This document shows, piece by piece, positions 32,002-43,153 of a stretch of DNA of 64,000 nucleotides. How positions within the stretch are numbered: position 1 is the first letter of the stretch; each line of letters opens with the position of its first letter. This DNA comes from Trematomus loennbergii. Lineage: Eukaryota; Chordata; Actinopteri; Perciformes; Nototheniidae. The translations under genes and the position numbers were made by a program. The stretch is from contig JAAOOA010000028.1 in assembly GCA_012861695.1 (NCBI GenBank), positions 8,782,470-8,846,469 on the forward strand. Direction: 5' to 3'. The notes under the pieces are model-generated. The model was not told where the DNA came from. It saw only the letters and a list, made by a program, of their open reading frames with translations, and searched no databases.

Positions 32002-32056
32002 CACCAAGGCTTTGTAGTCTTCTGCAGCATGAGACTGGGAATCAGCGTCCAAACTT
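32002..32056 (-). CDS. Putative coding exon (55 nt) of an unrecognised minus-strand gene
   Basis: On the minus strand a strong polypyrimidine tract (TTGTTCTTCTCTGTGTTTTG, then TTCAG) precedes a 55-nt interval that ends in GTG|GTGAGTAGG. After one leading base it reads SLDADSQSHAAEDYKALV. The leading base completes a codon begun by the two bases left over from the 48119-48149 exon (AG+A, Arg). The exon ends in phase 0. The peptide is polar, helix-prone and cysteine-free. I do not recognise the protein family. The next downstream exon (lower coordinates) was not found with confidence. Confidence 0.5.
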
Positions 32057-34531
32057 CTGAACAAAACACAGAGAAGAACAATTTGGATTAGGGCTGATGC
32101 CTCTCTGTGCACTTTACATTTACCAAAACTCTGCAGCTGTCCTTGCTTTCATTGTGTTGAGTGTTAGATGCTGAACATCAATAATTAAAAGTTCACCAAA
32201 ACAACCTTTGGCAGAATTACACTTTCATTACCGATGCACTCTCCGATGACTTTCCTTCGATGAAGCACTCAATTTAAAAGGCTCTTCTCAAGCTTAAAAA
32301 AGCGTTAATTTAAACTGACTCGGCCCTGAACTTTGTACTTGCTTACTTGTATATGCAAAACAACACATCAAATAACAGGCCCTGTGCTCAAGAGGCCCAG
32401 CATACTCTGCATACACTGAGGCGTTTGAGGGAAGTTTAAAGAATCACCAGGACTTTCCAAAACTTAAAATCTTGTACAAATGGGATAATGATTTCTGATT
32501 CTCTTTTATATCCCTGAGTCTGACAGTGCCATTGGCCTACTACCAATCAAAACAACCGATTGTTGAGTCGACGGATAAAAGTCTCTAGACAAATCACAGC
32601 CAGCTAAGGGAACTGGATTTGACAGTGTTTCCAGAGAATAAAGCGACTTAGACAACACTGCCAGGGAGTGCAGGTTAAAAGAAGAAAGGTTTATATCATT
32701 ACATGTGTCAAAGGGGTAAATAATATATTTTTTCCATCAATTATTCCACACACAAAAGCCAAAAGAAACACACATTACATAAAAGTATATTGTGGGTGTT
32801 AGCTCACTGAAGGAAATGTAAAACCAATCTCTACTGAAGGCAGAGTTTTGGGGGAGGAATTGGGTTGCATTTAATTATTGCATAGAGATAGAAGTAACCA
32901 GAATACAACAGGTGTAAGAAAACTACAGACATCTGGCACCACATTAAGATGCGCTATTTTCACATTTAAAGTCTGCCTACTTACACACATATGCATGCAT
33001 GATTTCCTATTCATTACAAGGATGTTGACCATTATCATACAGCGCACGCCGCACTAATAACAGTGTAATGTTTTAATTGTTCATGTACTTCTTGTAATTA
33101 TCTTGACAGGTGGGTATGAAAACATATGCGGCTAAAACAGGACAAACGGGGGGTGTTTACAGCTCGTGTGTGCGCCCCGAGGCGTGCATCATTTCCATCT
33201 CCTTGAAAATATTCTCTTAATTGTGTTTCCTAGCCATTGTTCTGCCAAGCACACGCTGGCAAAAGACAAGAGAATATAATAACTATGATTGAATAACTAT
33301 GTGTTCTATGTGCATCAAAACAGGTTGTGCTTGCTGACATGAAAACATATTTTGCTAAATTTGTGGAATAAAACTGCATTTGCCTGTATTTTTAGACAGA
33401 TGAAAATAGCCAAAAACAGACTAAAATCTCAAAACAGAATGCCTTTCAGACTTTCAAAAGCCCCTGGGAATGGATTTTATTTTTAGAAACGTGAGATGTG
33501 TTTTCTCTCTTGGGGAATTTCAAGTAGTAACAAAAGGTAAATGATCTCGCAGACACCATTGGCTCATATATTGGGTTAGGCTCACATCAACATGCTGCTG
33601 GTGCTCATAGTGACCAGCGGCAGGTTTCCAGTGTTTGTCCATGTTTAATGTTGTTTCTGTTGTCTTAGTGATGTTTTATTGCTCCCTGCTTTAAAATAAC
33701 GTTCCTTTCAAGGCACAGTTATTGCGGAGTGAAGTGAAAATAACTTCTTAACGGTATCTATAGAGATTGCAATATTAACCTTTATAAATAATGCTGATAA
33801 AATGATTTTGTTCAGATTGAGACAATTAAGACACAACCAAACAATAAATGCATTTAATCACACTTTAAAATCCAGTTATCAGAATGACATCTGTCTACTA
33901 TAAGGTTGTTCTAACGATTAGTACCATTTCTGGATTTTACAACCCGAGTGTATCTGTTTGTTACGCATTTGCTTTATCCATTTTCTCAAGATTACAACTT
34001 CATTTCCCCCGCATCTTAATATAAAAACTCAATTGTGTGTGTAGAAAAAAAAGTATTAAGGCCACATTATGCAACATGTTCTCAATTTCCCTGCAGGGAT
34101 TGTTAAAGTTTAATCCTGTTTGTCTAAAATGCTGAGGAGAAATTTACAAGGCAATGTGTATAACGAGAAAACAGTAATTGGCCTTCCTTTATCAGCATGT
34201 ATAGAAACCTGGTCTGTTTTAGTTCAGCAGTTACACTCACAATATGTTGACTGTTAAAAGTCATCCATCATGAAATTGCATTAAAATTGGCATTTTACGT
34301 TTCATTAACTACATTAATGCAGCAAATAAATGGCTTTCAAAGAAAAACAACAACAAAGTTGGGGTATCAAACGGGAGAAAGTTGTGTTTTGTGGCATAAA
34401 AACAATATTGAGCAGATGGTTGAAAAAGACAAAACAGCATATTATCCCTGCTCATTAGCTCACCATTATGACTTTCCATAAGCAAAAGTATCACCTCTGA
34501 AGCTTTCCACTCAAAATGAATTGCTTATGAT
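32057..34531. other. Likely intron, no features
   Basis: About 2.5 kb between the 32-kb exon candidate and the hAT element. Nothing recognisable beyond short AT-rich runs. Confidence 0.45.
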
Positions 34532-35347
34532 TAGAGATGTCCCGATCCGATCACGTGATCGGGGATCGGAGCCGATCACGTGATTTTCAAAAGATCGGAA
34601 TCGGGAGAAAAAAATCGGGGATCGGGAATTTTTTTTTTTTTTTTTTATAAAATATTTTAATTTTAATTAATGTTACAAAACATTACAAAAAAAGTCTTAA
34701 AGTCATCCTGAGGCCTTAGTTTTGGTTTAAAATTACACAACATCATGTATGTGTTGCTTCTTTTGGGCTTGTTTTCATAGACCTGGTTGCTTATTTCTCT
34801 CAAATCTGGCAACAGAGTGGGCAGGGCGCAGTGTCTAATAGTAGCAGTAAGCTAACAAGAGGCTACGTTCAGCTGGTGACTCGGGAGTCGGGACAGAGAA
34901 AATGTCAGGAGTTTGGAAGTATTATAAAATTGAAAGCGAAGGCAGTGTAACAGCCAGATGCAATGTTTGCAAGGCGGAGGTTCCGCGTGGTGGAAAGAAC
35001 AGAGCTACGTTCAACACGACCAATCTAATACACCACCTGAGAAACAACACCAACAACAACACGACGAGTACACAGCGGCCACTCAGGTAACGGCACTGAA
35101 ACAACCGACACTTTCAGAGACTTTTAAAAAGGAAAGAGAAACTGCCCCAGAACAGTGAAAAGGCCAAAAAAAGAACAGCCAAGATAGCTGAATTCATCGC
35201 GTTGGATGACCAGCCATTATCTGTTACCTTTTTTTCTCTTAATGCATTGCATAAAGATCGGATCGGGAAAAATCGGTATCGGCAAATTGTCAAAATCAAA
35301 TGATCGGAATCGGATCGGGAGCAAAAAAGGTGATCGGGACATCCCTA
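34532..35347 (+). mobile_element. Internally deleted hAT element with BED-finger transposase remnant
   Basis: The 816-bp element starts TAGAGATGTCCCGATC and ends with the complement of TAGGGATGTCCCGATC (15 of 16 match). It is flanked by a perfect 8-bp target duplication CTTATGAT at 34524-34531 and 35348-35355, the hAT signature. Both subterminal regions are full of GATCGG/CCGATC words, and the left end has the palindrome CCGATCACGTGATCGG at 34547-34562. Inside are a T-run and an N-terminal transposase fragment (34902 onward) that stops abruptly near 35230, where the rest of the coding region has been lost. Non-autonomous. Confidence 0.93.
34902..35157 (+). pseudogene. BED-type zinc finger transposase fragment, frameshifted
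   Basis: The ATG at 34902 opens a frame starting MSGVWKYYKIESEG and then CNVCKAEVPRGGKNR. The aromatic residues near the start, the Cys-x2-Cys pair at residues 20 and 23 and the HH near residues 44-45 fit a BED zinc finger. In this frame the last zinc-binding His is missing because an AAC-rich run (about 35040-35062) shifts the frame. The downstream transposase-like sequence DEYTAATQVTALKQPTLSET continues in the next frame, and after another stop a further piece with KIAEFIALDDQP continues in a third frame. Not functional. Confidence 0.8.
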
Positions 35348-37500
35348 CTTATGATGGCTAGTCCAACTCTAAATGAAGAGGGAATGATTCATTTATTTGC
35401 ATAATTTATTTCGTATATTAATTTGTTATTGAGAGGAGTGTTTCCTCCAAGGCCCTCTTCAGATATCAGCGCCACAGCTCAAGTGCTGCAGATGTGTTTC
35501 ACCTCTTGATTGAAAGACAGGAAATTGCCAGGTCTGTGTCTACTCTAACTAGTATTTTTACTCAAAGAAGAATCTGGCAAAATCCCTGTTTCACATTTTC
35601 TTAGTTGTTTTCAGGTGTTTCCCTGATACCTGTGCAGTGACCGCTGTGCTGCAGTTCTGTCACTTCAGCATAATAACAATTAGGAGAGCTCAGATGTTTT
35701 CTCTCCGATTCGTTCTTTCTTTGATTTCAGGGATTGGGCAGAGGGAAATGAAAGATTTTGCCAAAAATAAGATTTGACTGGAGATGTGCTTGTCATCACT
35801 CAGTAACAGTAGAAATCCATCTGCTCCGGGTTGTCAGCCTTCATCATCGTGACACAGAGGAAAATGTTTTTAGCAGTGTTCATATGAAACAAATTCTTTT
35901 TTCTTTTGCCTCGAGGAAAAAAGATCTTAGCTTTGACTGGTAATATTAGCCTTTATAATGCCACATCTGATCCTCTGATTTATCAGTCCCATGGTTTAAT
36001 TTACAATCTATAAAAACGCAAGAGTATCTTTGCACTTTCATCATAATCTATAGACTTTTAAAGGTGTTATAATAAATAAAAAAGGCAAACAAGTGTGAAA
36101 ACATATGCAGAATCCTTTCAGCCTCCATGCTTGTGTCGGTTAGAGTATAGGGTTAGGTTCAACCTTATTATCCATATGTGAAAAGGCTCTCAAGGATGTG
36201 AGAAATGGGTTATTTATTATTTGTTCTATATCCTTTTTTCAAGCGGATAAATACTGGCATACTAAAAAAAACACAATGACATCATGGTAGTGAAGGCAGG
36301 TGTCCATCTTTGCTCACAGTGATAATTCTTCAGTTCATCCACAAAGCACTGCCTCGGGGGACGGGATGGAAACACAGATAGAGCCTTTGTAGTCCTTTTA
36401 GTAATGGCTCCAGAGAAGCTGCCACATCAATCATGGATGGTGTTTGGTGCAACGATATAAAGCAGTACATAGCATATGTTACCCTCTCATAAGAGGCTTC
36501 ACACTTTACTTATAATGCAAGGACACAGATTGCAGTTTCTAAGTGGGCACATCCTAAAGTATGTATTGAAAAATGTTATATTTACCAGTTAAATGCACAG
36601 AGCTCTGTTCAATTGAAAATGTTGCAAGATAGAAATCCCAAACTGATTGGTCAGTATTAAAAAAAAGGGTCTGATATACAAATATTATCATGTAGACACA
36701 GGTCTGCAGTTAAATGTATTGAATTTATTTTTTCAATTTCAGACAATCCATTTTTTCTCTTCCATATTATGCATAAAAATAGATATCTATTAAGAAATCT
36801 TCTAAATTGGAACTGTATTGCAAGGTAGAAACATGATGATGATTAAGCGTTAATTCTACAGTTGTCAATGGTTTAATTTCCAAACAATATAAACACATTT
36901 GAATTCAATCCTATCATGACATCAGAGGGTTTGGTATGTATTATCCCTCATGTTGATGGTATTTTTTCCAGATTTTCCATTTTTCCACTGATCTCAAAAC
37001 ACTCAAATCTGTTTTACCATTCTCATGGATTTGAAGCAAATTAGAGTAAAATATTCAACAGGCTCTTAATGCTGCCTTAGGTTTCTGTACACGTCCCAAT
37101 CCAAGCAATGGGCATCACCAGCAGCACTGATTTAGGGATAATTGTTCCATACAGTCGGCTCTGACTGCGGGTTATACAGACCAGTGGTTTAATATCTAAT
37201 CAATCTGAATGAATTATGAGCTCCTGTCGGCTCTATTAGAAATACAGACTTGACCATTACATTTTTAATTAACCCCAAGTATAACATATTGGAGAGCCGT
37301 CCCAGATGTCGCCACGTATAACTTTGGCTAATAGAATGAAATGGCTTCACATATTTCACATACTAAATTTGAAATCATATTGGAAAGTGAATGTCTTTGG
37401 CCAGACTAGAGCAGAGTTTGTACTACTTATCAAGTGATTAAGGCAATCTCTTTATTCGGTTCTAGTTTCCATGGAGACGTGGCTTGATTTGCGGGCACAA
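35348..37500. other. Likely intron, no gene recognised
   Basis: About 2.2 kb of AT-rich DNA with no element or exon that I can support. Confidence 0.45.
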
Positions 37501-37529
37501 TGTGTGTGTGTGTGTGTGTGGTGTGTGTG

Positions 37530-37619
<90 letters not shown>
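37501..37619. repeat. (TG)n microsatellite, 119 bp
   Basis: TG dinucleotide repeat with two phase breaks (GG at 37520-37521 and TT at 37530-37531). The minus-strand frame of Thr-His repeats across it is an artefact of the repeat. Confidence 0.98.
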
Positions 37620-37622
<3 letters not shown>

Positions 37623-38410
37623 ATTTGCACAAAAGTCTGAAGAGGGAAAGACAAGTTTAAACTAAATCCCAATTTTTTCTTTTTTGAGTAAGATACACCT
37701 CCTTTAATCTGAGACTTTAAGATTCCAGTAACCATGGCAACCTTAAATATATAAAGGAACAGATCCATATGTTTAATGATAAAGGCAGCATGTTGACTGT
37801 GAAAACAATTACTGTTTTACTCCAACTATTTTATTTAAAACCGTATTGGATTGTTATGACATAATCTGAATCAGAAATGGTGACATACAGTGACTGGAAA
37901 AGCCAGGTGTGGTTTTACGGGATATGTAATGTAATGTAATGTGATAGAGGTTTTCAGTGCTATCCCACAAAAAAAAAAAAAACAACTTGGAAAGCTGCAG
38001 GGTGGAGAGTTTTACCAGAGGCAAGTCTTGTTTGATGAATAATGCAGCCGTCTCTGATCAACAAAGTTGCAGCCAGCCTTACAGCACATGTTTCTAATAC
38101 TTAATGTTGAAATCCAGGGCTGGTTACACAAATGGTGTCCATTACTACTGTCAACAAACACCGTTTATTATCAGTTTTGTTTTTTTCAAAGCTGTTGAAG
38201 TTGTATAGTATTAACTAGTGTGTAGTGTAAGGGTTCCTATAGCAAAAAGTCATTAAGTGATACTCATATCCCTAAGGATTATTATGGTGTGGAGTAATAA
38301 TATGGTTTGCAGCATTATAACCTGTATTTATACTAACACACATTGAATATACTCATTTTACACATGTATGGTAGTCATATGTTAGTACAATGTGCACATT
38401 CTTTATTTTA
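37620..38410. other. Likely intron with two minor simple repeats
   Basis: Contains a (GTAAT)3 run near 37924-37941 and an A-run at 37969-37982. Otherwise unremarkable. Confidence 0.5.
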
Positions 38411-38715
38411 AAAAGGCCCTATTATGCTTTTTGGGGGTTTCCCTTTCCAGTAGAGTGCATGTAAATGGTCTGCTAAAGGCTGAAATCCCAAAGTCCCTCC
38501 AGAGGGAGTCTCTCTCCCACACACTCGCATAATTGGATCTCCTTTGTTTACTTCCGTAACATAGTGACATCATTATGTAAGGCTAGTGCTCCAACACACT
38601 ACATTAGATAGGCTGAGGGGCGGACATTTCCAACACGTCCCTAAGCACTTGACCAATCACAACAGAGCCGGTAATCAGAGAAGACTGGGTTCTCGTTTCA
38701 GACAGAGTGAACAAA
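38411..38715 (+). mobile_element. Fragment of an interspersed repeat beginning AAAAAGGCCCTATTATGC
   Basis: The left end AAAAAGGCCCTATTATGCTT resembles, over CC-TATTATGC, the ends of the TTAA family, but the interior (TTCCCTTTCCAGTAG, GTGCATGTAAATGGTCTGCT, AAAGTCCCTCCAGAGGGAG, TCTCTCCCACACACTCGC, GACCAATCACAACAGAGCC) is different. I judge it a known type of fish DNA repeat from its style. The right terminus is not present, so it is truncated and its 3' limit is approximate. Confidence 0.5.
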
Positions 38716-41486
38716 ATAGATTTTTGTTTTTTAAATGAAGCAATAGTTACAAAACCCATTTTCCCAAAATAAAGTTTTCTGATTCTGAAGTGTTGGTTCT
38801 AGTTTATTCAAGTTTTTACAATCAAACTGCATTTTTGTCATTGAATAAAAGGTCAGTTACCATAAAAAGTGAAGCGTGTTATGTTTTACACATGGTTACA
38901 AAGATTTTCTCTCTCACTCTCACACTGTCCACGTGCACACATGCACCGACTTGGCTAAATAGATTCCGAGAGAAAGAGGGTTTAGGGACTGCCTGAGGAG
39001 TTACTGAATTTGCTTGATCCTAATTGCACTGTCCTGCTGGGGAGAAAATGTACATCATTATGGCCATTAGCTACTGTATAATCAGGACCGATTACGGCAT
39101 GAGCATGCACATGGGCCAGCACATATCAACTAGCATGGCATTATGCACTGGAGCTGCCCAACATGACCACTTTCAAAGAGCCCTGTGTGTCTTTGTCCTC
39201 GCTACCCCGTGGCATCGCATTGTAAGGGTGTAGAAATGGTATGGTTTCATAGGACGAAATGATTTATGGCGAGGAATGATTGGTTGATGGTTGCCATGTG
39301 TCACAGGTTAATGGCCATGTACTGTATGATGGATAGTCACAAAGCTGGGTCAAATTTCCAGAGCTAAGAATGCCTTTGAAGAGTGTGTCACTTTTACTTC
39401 TGTCCACGCTGATGGATACAACATTAAAACGTCTCTGTGGTAGCTTTTCGTTATTATGGTCAGGTGTTATCTTTTAAAATCACATGCCAGCTTTAGTCGC
39501 ACAAGAAAGGCTCTAGTAATCCTCTGAGCGCATCCTTTTTTTCCCAGTACATCCTTTACACTCTTGTCTCAGGGTACACACACTGCAGCAGGAAGTCATC
39601 TGCAGTTCACTCTGCAATTAACTCAACAATTAATTGCTGATATCAGAAGAATAAACGGTTCTAAAAAAATAAGGCCCAATGTGGAATTTGGAAGGCTATG
39701 GTTTGATTAGCTTTTATGGTGGCTTAGGCTGAAACGGTTCATGCATAATGGCTAACACTAAGCATTAGTATGCCATTAGGTGTCCTTTTTTATATTGGGA
39801 TGAGTATGCATTTGGCAGGAATATGTAATTATATGCCTTGTGTGTTTGAATGTCTGTACAATAAGAGGGGTGTTATTGTATGATTTGTCCAGGCTGCCCA
39901 TTAGTTATCCTTGACTTTCATATAAATGAATTTAGCCTTCAGCCCCCAAAGGAAGGCTGTTCAGTATGCATTGCATGCTACATTATGATTATACAAGTTG
40001 TGTACACGCACATGTCAAAGGTGTTGGTCAATTAGAGTGTGTTGTATCCCAGAGTGAACCCGGGTTTGATCCCCGAATCGAAGGGGTGAGATAGAAAAAG
40101 GAATTGAATGCCACAGTCAGGGTCGCGATACGAAAAAGATAATCAGGCTTCTTTGTCTATTGGAGGGAAAATACTTTGAGGCAGAGCCATTTCTTTACAA
40201 TTAGCTCAAGATCTAGCCTTTTTTTTTGTTACCAGAAGAAGAAAGTACAGTGTTAATTCATTTTGACAGAAAAGAGTTTGAGGCCTATGAACTATTTAAG
40301 AAATGACATGGAAGAGACTGATCACAAAAAATCCAGCAGCCTCAAAGACAAGAGAAATGAAAGACAAATTAGTTTGGTTCCAGCCTGGTCCAGGATAGAG
40401 AGCCCTGATGCTGTGCTGTGAACCGCGGTGTAATGATGAGATAGCTGGAGTGCGATTGCCCGTGTGGCCCTGAGACTCAGGAGTTTCAGAACGCGTGGGA
40501 GGAGCGGCGTCCATCTCTCCCCCACGACTTTGTTACACCATCTGATATTTGACATAATGAGCAAAAGTATGTCTGTGTGTGTTCATTTGTGCATGTGTGT
40601 GTGGGCTAGTGCTTTTGTCGAGCGGAGATTAGGAAGGTGTTAATACATGGGAAAAGTAAACTGAGCGCTCCGTCTGGTGCTAGGCACTGCTACTTCCGCT
40701 GTCAACAATCCCTAATCATTGGAGACAGGCCCTATTAAGGGAAACAGACTGAGTTGTCCGGCCATCACCAGAGCCCCCCGTGAGTGCAAATCATTACTCT
40801 CTGCGCGTTAAATAAAGAGATAGTTTTGCCCACTCACTTGTCAGCACAGGCCATTAGCCACAGCAAATATGTAATGCTATGACATTTAGGCTCGGGTGCA
40901 ATGTCAAAGCAAACTTAAACTTGGGTAATTAGGAAGAAGAAAAATGTGGGGAAATGAAACGAAAATGATCCAGTAAGTGTATGTTTTTATATTGAATGGA
41001 ATGAGAAGAACTAGCCCTTATATAGAACTAACCTTTAGCAATACATGTATTTCTGATACATTTGTGTTAAGGATCGGGTTTGAGTTAAATTAAAGGTAAA
41101 ATACTGTAGGATTCACAGCTAGTATTTTATTGATGGGATAATGGTCAAGTAATCGTTTATTTATATTTACAATACATAAAGGGTATGGTGAGCTATAGAT
41201 CCTGATCCAATGTTTGGTTTAAACTTTAAACTGTTACCATGCTATTTCAATAAACAGAGGGAACACACTGTACTTTTCCCTGATATTATTACATCGTGCT
41301 GAATTGAAATTGGCAGAAGAGCTAGTTATAAGTATCCGATCTGGACCTGGTATTAAATTACTCGGAGCGGGATCAGGGGCAAAAGAACACGATTACAAAA
41401 TCCCTGTTCACCTTGAATCATTGGTCGCCTACTTGGTTTCAATTAGTTTATGATAAAAAACCACTTTTGATTAGTAGAAAAACAGC
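38716..41486. other. Likely intron, no gene recognised
   Basis: About 2.8 kb. A tRNA B-box-like word (GGGTTTGATCCCC near 40064) lacks an A box at the right distance. Other short frames look like chance. Confidence 0.45.
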
Positions 41487-41841
41487 TTAAAGTGGACCTA
41501 TCATGCTATATTTGAAAAATATATTGTAGGGCCATACTTATATAAAACATGTCTGTGAAGTTTTCTTTTCAAAATACCAAACAGATCACCCATTGTAGCC
41601 ATGCCTCATACTGCTCAAACCCCTCTTTTGAAGCCCTGTTAGAGAAACGCAGATTTGGGGTCCTTAGCTTGGAAATCTGTATCTGCTCGTTGTACACCCG
41701 TTTTTTAAAAGATTTGGGCACGGAGGAAAAGAGAGAGGGTTTTATTTTCTGACGCTGCGTGAGTTCCCCGACGCACCGGGGACACATATTTATGTATAAA
41801 AGACATCACAAAGTGCATTTTGCATGATAGGTCCCCTTTAA
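41487..41841 (+). mobile_element. TTAA-family short DNA transposon, copy 4 (best preserved)
   Basis: A 355-bp element with TTAA at both ends. The left end is TTAAAGTGGACCTATCATGC and the complement of the right end is TTAAAGGGGACCTATCATGC (19 of 20). This is the reference copy for the family in this window. The piggyBac-type reading rests only on the TTAA ends. No transposase. Confidence 0.85.
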
Positions 41842-42865
41842 ATGTGTCTTCTATGTATACGCTGGAATATATGTCTTGATACTTCCCCTGCTCTCTGTGC
41901 TCATTTGAATATTTTAGTGATTAAAATGCTGAGGCCATCTATTAAAGAACATACATGTTTTATTGACTACAGGATCACCAAGGTTGTCTTAACATTCAGA
42001 TGTAAGTGCTAGTGACAGCTGACGGCCTTGATATGCATGTCCTAGTTGAAAAGCATCTCGACCAAACTATAATGAAACCTTACTAATGTCTTTGAAGTTA
42101 TGGGCTGGAGTGACCTTTAAGTGGAAATACAGTTGTAGTCATTCTGTCAGGAATGGTGTGTTTTCCTACAGCAGAATATCACACTATTATGAAAATGTAC
42201 AGAACAGAGAGAGTGAGATAACAAGAGGCTGAGCCAGTTTTGATTGCTTTCCCAAACTTTTGGTTAAACACGGATTTAAAGATCTAGTAATCAGTCAGGC
42301 AGGCTGTATCACACATACCCCTCACTGCTTCACAGCATACCGCCGACGGCATGCAATTGTGCAAAAAGAAAGGCTGAAAGCGAAATGGAAACAACATTTC
42401 TCTGGCGTCTATGATTTAATAATCAAGGAAAAATATGGAGCTGACAAATTCTTCTCAGTCACCATTGTTCAGTCACCACAATTACCATTACACCAGAGTC
42501 AGATTGAATTTTTTTGTTTATATTTTTCATTCACAACTAAACTGTTGTTTTGCATATGATATGACATTAAATCTTTTTAAACCTTACTCATTCGGAAATA
42601 TTTGTTAATGGTAAAACACACTACTGTGGAAAGTGAAAATGTAATCAATATAAATTGGAGGTATTATTGGTTGTAAATATCATTGTTTTTAGTTTAACAA
42701 CGTATAATTTGTCGGTTGTAGGTGCCTCACTATTGACATTGTGGCTAAATCTTCTATAACATTACTCATGAGTATATGTTAAGTTAAAATGCAAATAAAT
42801 ATACATTTGATTAAATCCTTATGATTGATGACTTGTATTTCCAAAGGATCAGGATGGGTTTGTGT
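41842..42865. other. Likely intron, nothing recognised
   Basis: About 1 kb, AT-rich. The 99-codon plus frame at 42260-42559 has no domain. Confidence 0.45.
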
Positions 42866-43153
42866 TAGGGCTGCTCAATTAATCATATTTTAATCGCAAT
42901 TACGATTTTGGCTTGCAACGATTATGAAAACAACATAATCGAAATAAAACGATTATTTATTTATTTTTTATTTTTTTATTGGTTTTTCAGTTGAATGATA
43001 AAGTTCAGGGTAATCAACTGTTAAAAACATACTGTTAACTTTTTTTAAGTAAATGGATGTTTTCAAAGTAAATAATCATTTTTAATAATCGTGATATCAA
43101 TTATTGACCCAAATAATCGAGATTATGATTTTTGCCATAATCGAGCAGCCCTA
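42866..43153. mobile_element. hAT-type MITE, 288 bp
   Basis: Starts TAGGGCTGCTCAATTA, and the complement of its right end is TAGGGCTGCTCGATTA (15 of 16). It is flanked by a perfect 8-bp duplication GTTTGTGT at 42858-42865 and 43154-43161. The interior is AT-rich with many copies of the AATCG/CGATT word near both ends, probably transposase binding sites. No coding sequence. The 8-bp duplication and TAGGG ends support hAT. Confidence 0.93.

Noticed and set aside
37430..37768. 112-codon minus-strand frame with Thr-His repeats
   Set aside because: Translation of the (TG)n microsatellite.
40040..40085. B-box-like GGGTTTGATCCCC suggesting a tRNA or SINE
   Set aside because: No A box at the right distance, no acceptor stem and no SINE body or tail.
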